DNA of 64,000 bases from Exiguobacterium sp. TNDT2. GTDB taxonomy: Bacteria; Bacillota; Bacilli; Exiguobacteriales; Exiguobacteriaceae. Below are positions 50,646-59,665 of the stretch, in pieces. The stretch is taken from positions 124,001 through 188,000 of the forward strand of contig NZ_QLVE01000001.1 in NCBI RefSeq assembly GCF_003331145.1, given 5' to 3'. The first letter of the stretch is position 1, and each line of letters starts with the position of its first letter. The position numbers were made by a program, and so were the translations under genes. The notes beneath the pieces were generated by a model. The model did no database searches. It saw only the letters and a list, made by a program, of their open reading frames with translations, and was not told where the DNA came from.

Positions 50646-50666
50646 CGCCGCGGCGTCAGTCTTCTT
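50635..50666. terminator. Perfect 32-bp palindrome between convergent genes
   Basis: AAGAAGACTGACGCCG is followed directly by its reverse complement, with no loop, and A's and T's flank it. It spans the stop codon of the M20D gene and the last codons of the convergent gene. It is probably a bidirectional terminator. Confidence 0.7.
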
Positions 50667-51981
50667 CTGTTTGATCGGACAACATCGATACGAGCACTTG
50701 GTCAACACGTTTGCCGTCCATATCGACGACCTCGAATCGAAGACCATATGCTTCGACAACGTCTCCCCGTTTCGGGAAATCGCCAAGCGCATAAATAACA
50801 AGTCCGGCAAGCGTATGATACGAGTTACGCCCTTCATCAAAACGATTGTCTCGAATCCCGAACGTCCGCTTTAAATCCTCAATCCCAAGTAAGCCATCAG
50901 CCAAATACGAGCCGTCTTCCCGGCGCACAACTTCCGGCGTTTCTTCTTCAATCATCACTTCGCCGACGATTTCTTCTAGAATATCGAACAATGTGACCAT
51001 TCCAAGGAATCCGCCGTACTCATCGAGCACGAAAGCGATTTCGACGCCATTCTTTTGCATCATCTGCAACACTTGGCTCGCTTCTCGCTGTTTTGGCACG
51101 ATGAGCGGTTGTTTGATTCGCTTCAAAATTTGTGACGGCTCCCGAAGCGTCGACAACGTCAAAATGTCACGGACATCGATATAGCCGACGAACTCGTCGA
51201 GCGTATCGCGTCCGACCGGGAGTTTATTATGTTTACTTTCATAAATCGATTTCTTGATATCGTCCATATCGTCTTCAAGGTCGACCCATTCGAGCGTCGT
51301 CCGCGGTTGCATCAATTCATAAATCAATTGGTCATGGAATGCAAACACACGCTCGACCTGTTGCACTTCCTCGTGTGCGAACGCCCCTTGCTGGGCCCCT
51401 TCGAACAAGAGCTGCTTGATCTCGAGCTCGGTCTCGCCACTCGATTGCTCCGCTTTCAAGCCAAGCAATTTGAAGAGGAAAAGTGTCGACTTCGATAAGA
51501 TCCAAATGAACGGTCGCATCACTTTACTAAATAAATCAAGTGCCGGAATGATCGCCATCGTGACTTTTTCCGGGGCCACGAGCGCAATCCGTTTCGGTAC
51601 GAGCTCACCGATGATGAGCGACAAATACGTGATGATTGTAACAACGACGACGTAACCGACGGTCGGCGCGTACTGGGGACTCATGCCAAGATTGGCGAAC
51701 AAATCGCCGAGCGGTGCCGAAAAACGCGCACCCCCGTAAGCCCCGTTAATAATCCCGATCAACGTGATTCCGACTTGCACCGTTGATAACAAGTCGGTCG
51801 GATCTTTTGAATACTTGAGTGCGATTTCGGCGCTGCGTTTGCCACGGCTCGCCTCGACTTCAAGTTTGGTCGGTTTGGACGAGATGAGTGCGATTTCCGT
51901 CATCGCGAAAATCCCGTTCAACACGATTAAGAATAAAACAATCAGTAAATCGATCACTATGGAGGAATCCACCGTTTTCAT
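50656..51981 (-). CDS. HlyC/CorC family protein with CNNM and CBS domains
   Basis: About 441 residues: an N-terminal CNNM membrane domain with four helices (ALISSKPTKLEVEA is typical), a CBS pair (about 215-330, including FVLDEYGGFLGMVTLFDILEEIVGE) and a C-terminal CorC_HlyC domain. Relatives take part in magnesium or cobalt efflux or homeostasis. The open frame extends to an ATG at 52017; I place the start near 51981, but the ribosome site is weak and the start is uncertain. Confidence 0.88.
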   Translation of the reverse strand: MKTVDSSIVIDLLIVLFLIVLNGIFAMTEIALISSKPTKLEVEASRGKRSAEIALKYSKDPTDLLSTVQVGITLIGIINGAYGGARFSAPLGDLFANLGMSPQYAPTVGYVVVVTIITYLSLIIGELVPKRIALVAPEKVTMAIIPALDLFSKVMRPFIWILSKSTLFLFKLLGLKAEQSSGETELEIKQLLFEGAQQGAFAHEEVQQVERVFAFHDQLIYELMQPRTTLEWVDLEDDMDDIKKSIYESKHNKLPVGRDTLDEFVGYIDVRDILTLSTLREPSQILKRIKQPLIVPKQREASQVLQMMQKNGVEIAFVLDEYGGFLGMVTLFDILEEIVGEVMIEEETPEVVRREDGSYLADGLLGIEDLKRTFGIRDNRFDEGRNSYHTLAGLVIYALGDFPKRGDVVEAYGLRFEVVDMDGKRVDQVLVSMLSDQTEED

Positions 51982-52069
51982 CACCTCTGCGTATATTTCG
52001 TACCACAATCTCATCATATCAGAGATTCGTTATTCACCTGTACCCGTTTCACTCGAGAAAAAAGCCACT

Positions 52070-52546
52070 TCAACGTGAAGTCGCTTCGTTTGAGCTTCCT
52101 TGCTGAAGAGCCGTGGCTTGAGATTGCTTGAAGACGATGACACCGAGCAGCAGCACCATCAGTCCGATGACCTGCCCTGGGGAAAGTGACAACTGCGGCA
52201 TCCCGAACGCTCCCGAGAGGTCGACGACAAGCGCCCAGATCAACTGAGATACGAGAATGATGGACACCGACAGCGTCGGTCCGAGTAGTTGAATACTTCG
52301 CATCACACAAAAGACGACACCAACACCGAGCAAGCCACCGAGCGCATAAATCGGTGAGATGTCAAACAGCCCTTGTAGATTACCGCCAAATAGAACAAGT
52401 GGAACGAGCGAACCGAGCAAACCGACGATGAAGACGAGCACTGTCGTCGCCCATGCCCCTAAATAAACGTTCATTTTGGCATTGACCGCCGCTTGGACAC
52501 TAATGAACGCGCCGGCCACTGCCGAACAGATAATTCCTACTATCAT
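52070..52546 (-). CDS. DMT family transporter, YdcZ (DUF606) type
   Basis: A 158-residue membrane protein with five helices, half the length of a full DMT exporter. GAFISVQAAVNAKMNVYLGAW and the LLGVIVFKQ end are typical of DUF606. It is the last gene of a three-gene operon, DMT-Crp-DMT, and probably pairs with the similar protein encoded at 53241. Substrate unknown. Confidence 0.85.
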   Translation of the reverse strand: MIVGIICSAVAGAFISVQAAVNAKMNVYLGAWATTVLVFIVGLLGSLVPLVLFGGNLQGLFDISPIYALGGLLGVGVVFCVMRSIQLLGPTLSVSIILVSQLIWALVVDLSGAFGMPQLSLSPGQVIGLMVLLLGVIVFKQSQATALQQGSSNEATSR

Positions 52547-52557
52547 GAATGGCCTCC

Positions 52558-53229
52558 TTATTCGTACAACATGCCATTGGCACGTTCTTTTAATCGAGTC
52601 GCATCTAAAATCGTTACTTTTGTCCGCGTCTTTTCGACGAGTCCTTCATCCGCGAACGATTGTAACGTCCGATTCAAATGACGATAACTCGTCCCGAGCC
52701 ATTCCGCCACTTCTTTTCGTTTCAACTGACTCATCTCATCTTGGAACAAGTCGTTCCCTGATTCGCTGAGCGAGACGAGATATCCCGCTAATCGTTCTTC
52801 GAGTGTCGACATGAGATGGTTCGACGAGGCATTCGCCTCGATGAACAGTTTCTCAGATACGCCGCGCAGAAGATGCTCTGTGAACTCGATCGTTCGGTTA
52901 TGCGTGCGGAGAACATCAAACGGCACGCGCAGACAGGTTACTGCCCCGACGGCCTCGACCGTGTGGAGTACGTTGCGTCCGCTGGCGTATTCGATATCCC
53001 CAATCAATGTCGGGGCCATCTTTAAACGGAGCAAGCGCAACTTGCCTTCCTCGCTCAACGTATAGATTTTGACACGCCCTTCTAACACGACGAAGAGAGA
53101 CTCGATCGGGTTATCGTTCGTGCAGAGCATCGCCCCTGACGGATACGTCACAATCGTCGATGCCTCTAATGTTTGTTCCGAGAACAGGTGGACCCACCCG
53201 AGTCGTTCTAGTGCTGCCTCTACTTTCAT
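52558..53229 (-). CDS. Crp/Fnr family regulator (YeiL-like)
   Basis: A 223-residue regulator from ATG 53229: N-terminal effector-binding beta-roll, long helix and a C-terminal helix-turn-helix (KRKEVAEWLGTSYRHLNRTLQSFADEGL). It has no cysteine cluster like that of fnr, so it does not sense oxygen in the same way. It sits between two DMT transporter genes, which it probably controls through the palindrome at 53723. An upstream in-frame extension runs into the preceding gene and is rejected. Confidence 0.87.
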   Translation of the reverse strand: MKVEAALERLGWVHLFSEQTLEASTIVTYPSGAMLCTNDNPIESLFVVLEGRVKIYTLSEEGKLRLLRLKMAPTLIGDIEYASGRNVLHTVEAVGAVTCLRVPFDVLRTHNRTIEFTEHLLRGVSEKLFIEANASSNHLMSTLEERLAGYLVSLSESGNDLFQDEMSQLKRKEVAEWLGTSYRHLNRTLQSFADEGLVEKTRTKVTILDATRLKERANGMLYE

Positions 53230-53240
53230 CCGTCTCCCCC

Positions 53241-53666
53241 TCACGTGAACGTGTAAATGCCAATCCCGGCGACCATCAAGGCAAGTCCTGTGAGCTGACC
53301 TTGGTTGAGCGGTTTCCGTTTCACACCAAACCATCCGTTCACATCAATCAAAAACGCCCCGATCAATTGGGCGACGAGCAAGACGCAGATCGCCCAAGTC
53401 ACACCGAGCTGTTGAATCGCGGTCAGTTCTCCGAAAACGACGAACACACCGAACAGACCGCCTAAGCTATAGTACCAAGGCACGCGCCGAAACGCCGTCA
53501 CATCTGCATCCCGCTTGAACGCGTAAATGAGGAGCGCGAGCACGAGCCCGATAAGATGAACGACCGTGACTGACATCCAGGCACCGACCGCGTAACCGAG
53601 CTTGGCATTGAAAATCCCTTGCAATGCGATGAACGTGCCCGAGAGCACGGCAAATAAAATCCCCAA
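53241..53666 (-). CDS. DMT family transporter, YdcZ (DUF606) type
   Basis: A 141-residue membrane protein with about five helices, similar in layout to the protein encoded at 52070 (GTFIALQGIFNAKLGYAVGAW compared with GAFISVQAAVNAKMNVYLGAW). The two probably form a heterodimer. It is the first gene of the operon. The promoter region carries a perfect palindrome spaced from a TACAGT hexamer as in Crp/Fnr-activated promoters. Confidence 0.85.
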   Translation of the reverse strand: MGILFAVLSGTFIALQGIFNAKLGYAVGAWMSVTVVHLIGLVLALLIYAFKRDADVTAFRRVPWYYSLGGLFGVFVVFGELTAIQQLGVTWAICVLLVAQLIGAFLIDVNGWFGVKRKPLNQGQLTGLALMVAGIGIYTFT

Positions 53667-53693
53667 ACAAATTCCCTCCTATCTCCTCATCTG

Positions 53694-53734
53694 ACTGTAC
53701 GTGAGATGAATTACCTTGAAAAGGACATATGTCC
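53694..53734 (-). promoter_or_regulatory. Palindromic operator and -10 of the DMT-Crp-DMT operon
   Basis: GGACATATGTCC (53723-53734) is a perfect palindrome. Its centre lies 29.5 bp from the first base of TACAGT (53699-53694), the same distance as between the FNR boxes and their -10 elements. It is a candidate site for the operon's own Crp-type regulator. Confidence 0.55.
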
Positions 53735-53770
53735 GAAAAAAAGACAACTTAGGGATTACCTAAGCTGTCT
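53735..53770 (-). terminator. Terminator of the DJ-1-like gene
   Basis: GACAACTTAGG/CCTAAGCTGTC (one G-U) with a 5-base loop and T7 on the minus strand. It abuts the palindrome at 53723. Confidence 0.85.
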
Positions 53771-53776
53771 GTGGGA

Positions 53777-54436
53777 TTATCCGAGCAATTTAACGATTTC
53801 TGCGCCGACTTGTTCTGACGACTGCGGGTTCTGACCCGTGACAAGGCGTTCGTCAACGGCTACGTTGACAGCCCAGTTGTCGGCATGATCGAACTTTCCG
53901 CCGCGCTCGCGCATCGCTGATTCGAGCAAGAATGGTACCGCTGAATCGAGTTGCATCTCACGCTCTTCCGCGTCCGTGAATCCTGTCACGCGCTTGTCTT
54001 TGACGAGCGGATCTCCATTGCTCAAGTTAACGTTGACGAGACCGATTGGCCCATGACAGACGGCCGCGACGACGTTTCCGCCTTCATACGTGTCACGGAT
54101 GACACGCTGTAGCGTCTCACTGTTCGGGAAGTCGACGACTGTCCCGTGTCCGCCTGGAAGGAAGACTGCGTCATACGTGTCATCGGCCACTTGGTCAAGT
54201 CGAGCTGTGTTTTTTAACAGATGTTTCGTGTCCAACACTTCTTGCGGCAAGTCGCCTTCTAAGCTGTTCGCATCAATTGGCACGTCTCCACCTTCGATGC
54301 TAGCAACCGTGACTTTATAACCTTGCTTCTCGAATTGAAGGTACGGTGAAGCAAACTCCTCGAGCCATAGCCCTGTCGCGTGACCGTTCTCCAATTGATC
54401 CGCAGACGTCGTAACGATCAGTACATGTTTAGACAT
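53777..54436 (-). CDS. DJ-1/PfpI family protein (Hsp31-like)
   Basis: A 219-residue protein with the DJ-1/PfpI fold. The nucleophile elbow AVCHGPIGLVNV holds the reactive Cys near 126, with an upstream acidic residue in GGDVPIDANS and FLPGGHGTVVDFP. It resembles the Hsp31/glyoxalase III subgroup acting on methylglyoxal or as a chaperone. It stands alone, followed by its own terminator. Confidence 0.88.
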   Translation of the reverse strand: MSKHVLIVTTSADQLENGHATGLWLEEFASPYLQFEKQGYKVTVASIEGGDVPIDANSLEGDLPQEVLDTKHLLKNTARLDQVADDTYDAVFLPGGHGTVVDFPNSETLQRVIRDTYEGGNVVAAVCHGPIGLVNVNLSNGDPLVKDKRVTGFTDAEEREMQLDSAVPFLLESAMRERGGKFDHADNWAVNVAVDERLVTGQNPQSSEQVGAEIVKLLG

Positions 54437-54608
54437 TGCAAATTCCTCCTTCAGAATTAAGCATACGAAAGAGTTGTTCCCGCTATGAGTTCATTCAAAC
54501 CTTGGAACCCGCAACGCGATTCATTTTTTGACCCGGTCCTATTTTTAGAACGGCGGAGTTTCACAAAACGTCTATACTAAGTTCATCAGCTGGCAGGAGG
54601 GAACGACC

Positions 54609-54689
54609 GTGATGAAATATGTACTTGACTGGGGATTTCTTGCCGTCGTCGTTTTGATTGTGTTGCTCGTGATTATTGCTGGGTTGTGA
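54609..54689 (+). CDS. 26-residue membrane peptide
   Basis: A short frame starting GTG-ATG at 54609 with AGGAGG eight bases upstream. It encodes a single hydrophobic helix (WGFLAVVVLIVLLVIIAGL). A TATACT hexamer at 54573 could be its -10, but no -35 is clear. It lies in the gap between the DJ-1-like gene and gldA. Confidence 0.5.
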   Translation: MMKYVLDWGFLAVVVLIVLLVIIAGL

Positions 54690-54809
54690 AGGAAACTGAG
54701 AGCAGTTTCACTGATATGTCACATGTAGGACTGTTTGAAGGAGGGACTGTATCGGGAACAAACCTATTGTTGTCCTGTCGTCACGGTTACTATAGAAAGG
54801 ATGTTGAAT

Positions 54810-55916
54810 ATGTCAGAACGCGTATTTATCAGTCCGGCCAAGTACGTGCAAGGAAAAAATACAATCGATCGCATCGGGGATCATGTGAGCCATTTCGGGT
54901 CCCAGGCTCTCCTGATCGCCGATGACATCGTCTGGCGCTTGATCGGGGAACGGGTGACTGATTCACTCAAGGCGAGCGGAGTGAACGCTGAAAAGGCCGA
55001 TTTTGTCGGGGAGGCGTCCCGTCACGAGATTGAACGAATCGCCAACACGGCAGCAGAGAGCCATACTGCTTTCGTCATCGGGATGGGCGGCGGAAAGACG
55101 CTCGACACGGCGAAAGCCGTCGCTGATGAACTCGACGCCCGCATCGTCATCGTCCCGACCATCGCCTCGACGGATGCGCCGACGAGCGCCTTGTCCGTCA
55201 TCTATACAGATGAGGGAAACTTTGAAAGCTATCGCTTCTATAAAAAGAACCCGGATTTGGTCCTCGTCGATACGAAATTGATTGCCGAAGCTCCGGCCCG
55301 GTTCCTCGCCTCAGGAATCGCCGACGCCCTCGCGACATGGGTCGAGGTCCGAAGCGTCCTTGCCTTCGGTGGCAAAACGATGGCGGGTGGTGTCCCGACG
55401 ATTGCGGCGGAAGCCATCGCCAAACGCTGCGAAGAGGTGCTGTTCGATTACGGGATCCCTGCTTATGAATCTGTAAAGGCCAAAGTCGTCACACCAGCGC
55501 TCGAGTCTGTCGTCGAAGCGAATACACTCCTGAGCGGTCTCGGTTTTGAAAGCGGCGGGCTTGCAGCGGCCCACGCCATTCATAACGGCTTCACCGCCCT
55601 CCACGGAGACATCCACCATTTGACGCACGGGGAAAAAGTCGCGTTCGGCACACTCGTCCAACTTGCGCTCGAAGGCCGGACACAGGAAGAGTTCGACCGC
55701 TACGTCGCCTTGTATATGGCACTCGAGTTGCCGGTCACACTCGAAGACGTGAAGTTGAAAGACGCTTCCCGTGAAGACATCCTAAAAGTCGGTCAAGCGG
55801 CAACGGCGGAAGGTGAGACGATTCATAGTGGGTTCGATGTGACCGCTGAACAAGTCGCCGATGCCATCATCGCAGCCGACCGCTATGCCCGCCTGTATCA
55901 AAGTAAACTGCACTAA
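54810..55916 (+). CDS. gldA: Glycerol dehydrogenase
   Basis: A 368-residue zinc- and NAD-dependent glycerol dehydrogenase, cytoplasmic. [12 protein letters not shown] binds the cofactor, [17 protein letters not shown] and [13 protein letters not shown] are family blocks, and zinc ligands include the Asp of [10 protein letters not shown] and the two histidines around AHAIHNG and HHLTHGEK. It oxidises glycerol to dihydroxyacetone. ATG 54810 follows AAAGG; an upstream frame from 54735 lacks support. Confidence 0.94.
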   Translation: MSERVFISPAKYVQGKNTIDRIGDHVSHFGSQALLIADDIVWRLIGERVTDSLKASGVNAEKADFVGEASRHEIERIANTAAESHTAFVIGMGGGKTLDTAKAVADELDARIVIVPTIASTDAPTSALSVIYTDEGNFESYRFYKKNPDLVLVDTKLIAEAPARFLASGIADALATWVEVRSVLAFGGKTMAGGVPTIAAEAIAKRCEEVLFDYGIPAYESVKAKVVTPALESVVEANTLLSGLGFESGGLAAAHAIHNGFTALHGDIHHLTHGEKVAFGTLVQLALEGRTQEEFDRYVALYMALELPVTLEDVKLKDASREDILKVGQAATAEGETIHSGFDVTAEQVADAIIAADRYARLYQSKLH

Positions 55917-55920
55917 ACAA

Positions 55921-55960
55921 ATAACGAGGAACGGCTAGTTGAGCCGTTCCTCGTTCGTTT
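55921..55960. terminator. Hairpin between gldA and a convergent gene
   Basis: 14-bp arms AACGAGGAACGGCT/AGCCGTTCCTCGTT with a 5-base loop. The T-run is interrupted (CGTTTGTTTG). Confidence 0.75.
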
Positions 55961-56405
55961 GTTTGCGGCTGACGAACGATAGCGCCACCCCGATTGCCAT
56001 GCAACAGACCGTCAAGACGAAAAACGTCAATTGGTTCGCATAGATGATGTTCGTGAACTGGTTCCATCCAGATGCGTACGCCGCGTTCTCAGAAGCACGG
56101 ATGCCGGACCGGAGCGAAGTAGCTTGGCCGGCATTGATATAGAGACCGATTCCCGCCATGACGACACTTCCGACGAAAAGACCGACTCGTCCTAGGCGAT
56201 GAACCGATTCCACCGTCCGCCGAGCAAGCCGGATGGTGATCCAGATGAACAACAGGACGAACGGCCAACCAATTATTAAGACGAGCACGTATGGATTCCC
56301 TTCGCCCGCCGCTTCTGTGTAGGGGGCCGTCATCGTCTCGCCGAGTTTGAATAATACAAACGTAATGAGCGTGATGATGAACCACGCCTTGATCAATTTC
56401 TCCAT
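55935..56405 (-). CDS. Uncharacterised polytopic membrane protein
   Basis: A 156-residue protein with four predicted membrane helices (about 5-22, 40-58, 75-92 and 126-146). No motif or family is recognised. It precedes nothing on its strand, so it is probably a single gene. Confidence 0.65.
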   Translation of the reverse strand: MEKLIKAWFIITLITFVLFKLGETMTAPYTEAAGEGNPYVLVLIIGWPFVLLFIWITIRLARRTVESVHRLGRVGLFVGSVVMAGIGLYINAGQATSLRSGIRASENAAYASGWNQFTNIIYANQLTFFVLTVCCMAIGVALSFVSRKQTNEERLN

Positions 56406-56430
56406 GACAACACCTCACTCTCAGTATAGC

Positions 56431-56462
56431 AAAAAAACACCGTGCGCTTTCGCACACGGTGT
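56431..56462 (-). terminator. Terminator of the small membrane protein at 56467
   Basis: ACACCGTG/CACGGTGT stem followed by T7 on the minus strand. Confidence 0.8.
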
Positions 56463-56466
56463 CAGG

Positions 56467-56685
56467 TCAGGCTTTCGGACGGACGGCATAGTAAATCAGG
56501 ATGACGAGCCACGTCCAAACGCCGGTGAAGATCCCAATAATCCCGACGATAAAGAACCCGAGCGGCATCATCGATTTCGTCCGATTATAGTCTTTCCACA
56601 TGTTCGATAACCCTTTGATGTTGAAATACAAAAAGGCGAAGAACAAGACGAGCAACAATAACGGTAAACCAAAAATGAGTTCCAT
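56467..56685 (-). CDS. Small two-helix membrane protein
   Basis: A 72-residue protein with two hydrophobic helices (about 3-22 and 42-66) and a basic middle loop. ATG 56685 is preceded by GGAGTG at good spacing; an in-frame codon upstream at 56709 is less likely. No family is recognised. Confidence 0.65.
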   Translation of the reverse strand: MELIFGLPLLLLVLFFAFLYFNIKGLSNMWKDYNRTKSMMPLGFFIVGIIGIFTGVWTWLVILIYYAVRPKA

Positions 56686-56885
56686 ACGCTCACTCCTTTC
56701 TAGTCTCAACCATTCTCTTATATCTAGTGTACCCGTTCACGTTGCACGGCACATCGGGCTCGCGCAGTACAGGGAGCAAGTCAAGAGGCGGAGACAGTCC
56801 TGTTCATTATTCCCTAATTTCTCTTCTTTTCATCCCCTTAAAAACCGGGAAAAGAGGAGTATCCAGCAAAAAGGGGGTCTTTCCT

Positions 56886-57725
56886 GTGAAGCTCATTCGT
56901 GTACTCCTCGTCCTATTGCTCATCTTCCCCGTCACTTCCACCTTCGCGGCGACACCGTCACCTCAGCCAGGCTATACGATCAAGACGACGAAACTGTATT
57001 GGCGGGCGATGCAATCATCCCCGGTCGCCAAAACAATATCCACAAACACACCTGTCCGTTACACGGTCTATAACCGAAGTTGGTCGAACGTCTACATCAA
57101 TGGCACACGCTATTACACCCCGTCGAGCAACTTGAAGGCCGGCATCCCAAAACTTACGACCACGGAACGGCTTCGGCTCGTCAATAAACAACACGGACTG
57201 TCGAACACGTATCAATCTCGTCAACTCGTCACGTTGACCATCCCGACCGTCTATACGAAAGGAAGCGAGCGCACCCTCATGGCCGCTGAAGCCGCCCACG
57301 CCCTAGCCCGCCTTTATTACGCCGGTCGAAAAGAAGGACACACGCTGTATGCGCTCAGCGCCTATCGTTCCTACGCCACACAAAAATCGCTCTACACGTA
57401 TTGGGTCAATACCCGCGGCACGGCGTACGCCTCGAAGTATGTCGCCCGCCCCGGATATAGCGAGCATCAGACCGGACTTGCCGTCGATATGACAAGTGCG
57501 CGGATGCAGATGGGGCTCTATGCCTCGTTCGACCAAACCCCTGAAGGCAAATGGATGCTCCAACAGGCACACCGTTACGGCTTCATCGTCCGTTATCCGA
57601 AAGGCAAAGAGAAAATCACCGGCTATAATTATGAACCGTGGCATCTTCGTTATGTCGGGGTAAAAGAAGCGACGACGATGAAACAACAAAACTGGACGTT
57701 CGAGGACTGGTGGGCGAAACGTTGA
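56886..57725 (+). CDS. Secreted D-alanyl-D-alanine carboxypeptidase (VanY-like)
   Basis: A 279-residue exported peptidase starting at GTG 56886, nine to ten bases after AAGGGGG; an upstream frame from 56727 has no signal. A signal peptide (about 1-22) leads to an SH3-like region (about 25-85) and an M15B catalytic domain. Zinc and catalytic motifs are SAYRSYATQ, SEHQTGLAVDM and EPWHLRYVG. It trims terminal D-Ala from peptidoglycan stems. Nothing links it to vancomycin resistance. Confidence 0.9.
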   Translation: MKLIRVLLVLLLIFPVTSTFAATPSPQPGYTIKTTKLYWRAMQSSPVAKTISTNTPVRYTVYNRSWSNVYINGTRYYTPSSNLKAGIPKLTTTERLRLVNKQHGLSNTYQSRQLVTLTIPTVYTKGSERTLMAAEAAHALARLYYAGRKEGHTLYALSAYRSYATQKSLYTYWVNTRGTAYASKYVARPGYSEHQTGLAVDMTSARMQMGLYASFDQTPEGKWMLQQAHRYGFIVRYPKGKEKITGYNYEPWHLRYVGVKEATTMKQQNWTFEDWWAKR

Positions 57726-57803
57726 CGCGAGCATCTCGAGCGATTCATTGAATGCGTTCAAGGTATAATGGACGCGTACGATATCGCAGAGGAGGACATG
57801 TGC

Positions 57804-58139
57804 ATGTGGATTGTCATGAACAAACTAGACGTTGAAAAAGGGAAAGTCGCTGCGGTCACGGCCCGTTTCCAGACGACGAAAGGCATCGAGTCGATGGATG
57901 GGTTCGTTCGGATGCAAGTGTTGACCGATACGTCGGACGAGACGAAAGATCAAGTCGTCATCATGACGACGTGGCGCGATGCGGCGAGCTTCGAAAATTG
58001 GCGTGATAGCGGAGCGTATAAACATGCCCATAAAAAACGGGACGACGGTACTTCTGAAGTGAAGCCCATCGTCCTTGGAAACACGGTCACCCAATATGAG
58101 GTCGCCATCGAGCACGGCGCCTCAACCGATGATGTATAA
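57804..58139 (+). CDS. Heme-degrading monooxygenase-like protein (IsdG/HmoA)
   Basis: A 111-residue ferredoxin-fold protein of the antibiotic biosynthesis monooxygenase family. MNKLDVEKGK near the start, the Trp and His in TTWRDAASFENWRDSGAYKHAH match HmoA-type enzymes that open heme in the cytoplasm. I chose ATG 57804, eight bases after GGAGG; earlier in-frame ATGs at 57768 and 57798 are too far from or too close to it. A TATAAT at 57764 is a likely -10. Confidence 0.82.
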   Translation: MWIVMNKLDVEKGKVAAVTARFQTTKGIESMDGFVRMQVLTDTSDETKDQVVIMTTWRDAASFENWRDSGAYKHAHKKRDDGTSEVKPIVLGNTVTQYEVAIEHGASTDDV

Positions 58140-58823
58140 AATATCTTGCGGCCGGATGATCCCGAGCAAAGGTTCATCTTCTTGTCCTGTCTCGGTAATC
58201 AATAAGGCATCGAGCCGAACTCCGTCTTTCATGTTGATGAAATGATGATGCGCCTCGATGACCGACGTCTCTTTCGCGATAAACCGATACCGTCGCAGGT
58301 GCGGGTCGTGATGGAGCACGTGCTTGACTTGCACGCCTTCGAGTGACACACGAGGCCCGTCGACCGTTTCGGCGAGCCAACTGGTCACTCCTTTTTTCGT
58401 TAATAATCCGCGCCACGACCCGTCATGATTATAGACCGGGAACTGCGAGTAGTTCTTATCCCGAATCTCACCGAGCACGTCGACCAACGAGTCGTCGGCG
58501 TCGAACGTCGTCACGATTTTACGGAACATCGGGATGACTTGACGCGGGTGAAGCAGTTCTTTCTCCACCTCGAGAATCAAACTGACAATCGATTCATGCG
58601 GTTCAGCAATGATGAAATCCGGCTCACGCCGCTCGTGGACGATGGCGTTGCGCAACTGACTCATTTGATGTAAATCTTCTTTGTAGCGTTCGATGATTGG
58701 ATTATGTTTGGCGAGACGGTTGACCATATTACTGAAACTGAAATGCTTCCCGTCCCCCATCTCGCGACTTAAATAATCTTCAATCCGATGATACGATGCG
58801 ATAAATTCTTCAGCTCGACTCAT
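58122..58823 (-). CDS. CBS-domain protein
   Basis: A 233-residue cytoplasmic protein from ATG 58823 (AAGGAG upstream). An N-terminal helical region (1-90, including QLRNAIVHERRE) is followed by a CBS pair (about 100-233) with VLGEIRDKNYSQFPVYNHDGSWRGLLT and IIRPQDIL. CBS pairs bind adenine nucleotides. Its end overlaps the convergent heme monooxygenase-like gene by 18 bp. Function unknown. Confidence 0.82.
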   Translation of the reverse strand: MSRAEEFIASYHRIEDYLSREMGDGKHFSFSNMVNRLAKHNPIIERYKEDLHQMSQLRNAIVHERREPDFIIAEPHESIVSLILEVEKELLHPRQVIPMFRKIVTTFDADDSLVDVLGEIRDKNYSQFPVYNHDGSWRGLLTKKGVTSWLAETVDGPRVSLEGVQVKHVLHHDPHLRRYRFIAKETSVIEAHHHFINMKDGVRLDALLITETGQEDEPLLGIIRPQDILYIIG

Positions 58824-58936
58824 GTATTCACACTCCTTATCGCCTATATATACCCTATTTTTTTCGGGTTCGAGCAGGAAACGGTGACACAATCTCGAAT
58901 CAACAACCAACTACCTAATGAAAAGGAGGATGATCT

Positions 58937-59665
58937 ATGGCGACTCCCGTCTCACAAGTGACGCCACTTCCGAATAAGGACGCCTTCCGTTCCGGCATGC
59001 GGGCCGGTATCCCGGTCGCCGTCGGCTACATCCCAATCGCGATCGCCTTCGGCCTGCTTGCGAAATCATTCGATATGCCGAACGTCATCACGCTCGCCAT
59101 GTCTTTATTCATCTTTGCCGGTGCCAGTCAGTTTATCGGCGTTCAATTGATTATGGCTGGTTCGATGTATTGGGAAATCATCTTGACGACGTTCATCCTG
59201 AACTTGCGGCACTTTCTCATGTCGGCGTCATTGTCCCAGCGTCTCGAGACGACTTCGAATCGATTTCTGGCCGCCATCGCGTTCGGCGTGACCGATGAGA
59301 CGTTCAGTGTCGCCTCGACGCGTGACGAGTCGACCCGAGGCCACTTTGTACTCGGTCTGAACATGATTGCTTTTTTAGCTTGGAACGTCGGAACATGGAT
59401 TGGTGTCTTTCTCGCCTTCGGATTACCCGTATCTGTCCAAGCGAGCATGGGCATCGCCCTGTACGCCATGTTCATCGGGCTACTCGTCCCATCACTCACT
59501 CGCAAACCGGTCATCGTCGTGGCCGCGATCGCCGTTTTGACACAAGCCATTCTCTATTTCGGCATCGCTCCGTTCCTTCCATTGTCGCCCGGCTTGAGTA
59601 TCATCCTGGCCACGGTTGTCGCCGCCGGAGCCGGCGCCTTGCTGTATAAGGAGGACGAAACATGA
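58937..59665 (+). CDS. azlC: Branched-chain amino acid exporter, large subunit
   Basis: A 242-residue AzlC-family permease with about seven helices. GIPVAVGYIPIAIAFGLLA and FAGASQFIGVQL are family signatures. With AzlD it exports branched-chain amino acids or analogues. GGAGGATG precedes the ATG, and it overlaps azlD by 4 bp. Confidence 0.93.
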   Translation: MATPVSQVTPLPNKDAFRSGMRAGIPVAVGYIPIAIAFGLLAKSFDMPNVITLAMSLFIFAGASQFIGVQLIMAGSMYWEIILTTFILNLRHFLMSASLSQRLETTSNRFLAAIAFGVTDETFSVASTRDESTRGHFVLGLNMIAFLAWNVGTWIGVFLAFGLPVSVQASMGIALYAMFIGLLVPSLTRKPVIVVAAIAVLTQAILYFGIAPFLPLSPGLSIILATVVAAGAGALLYKEDET

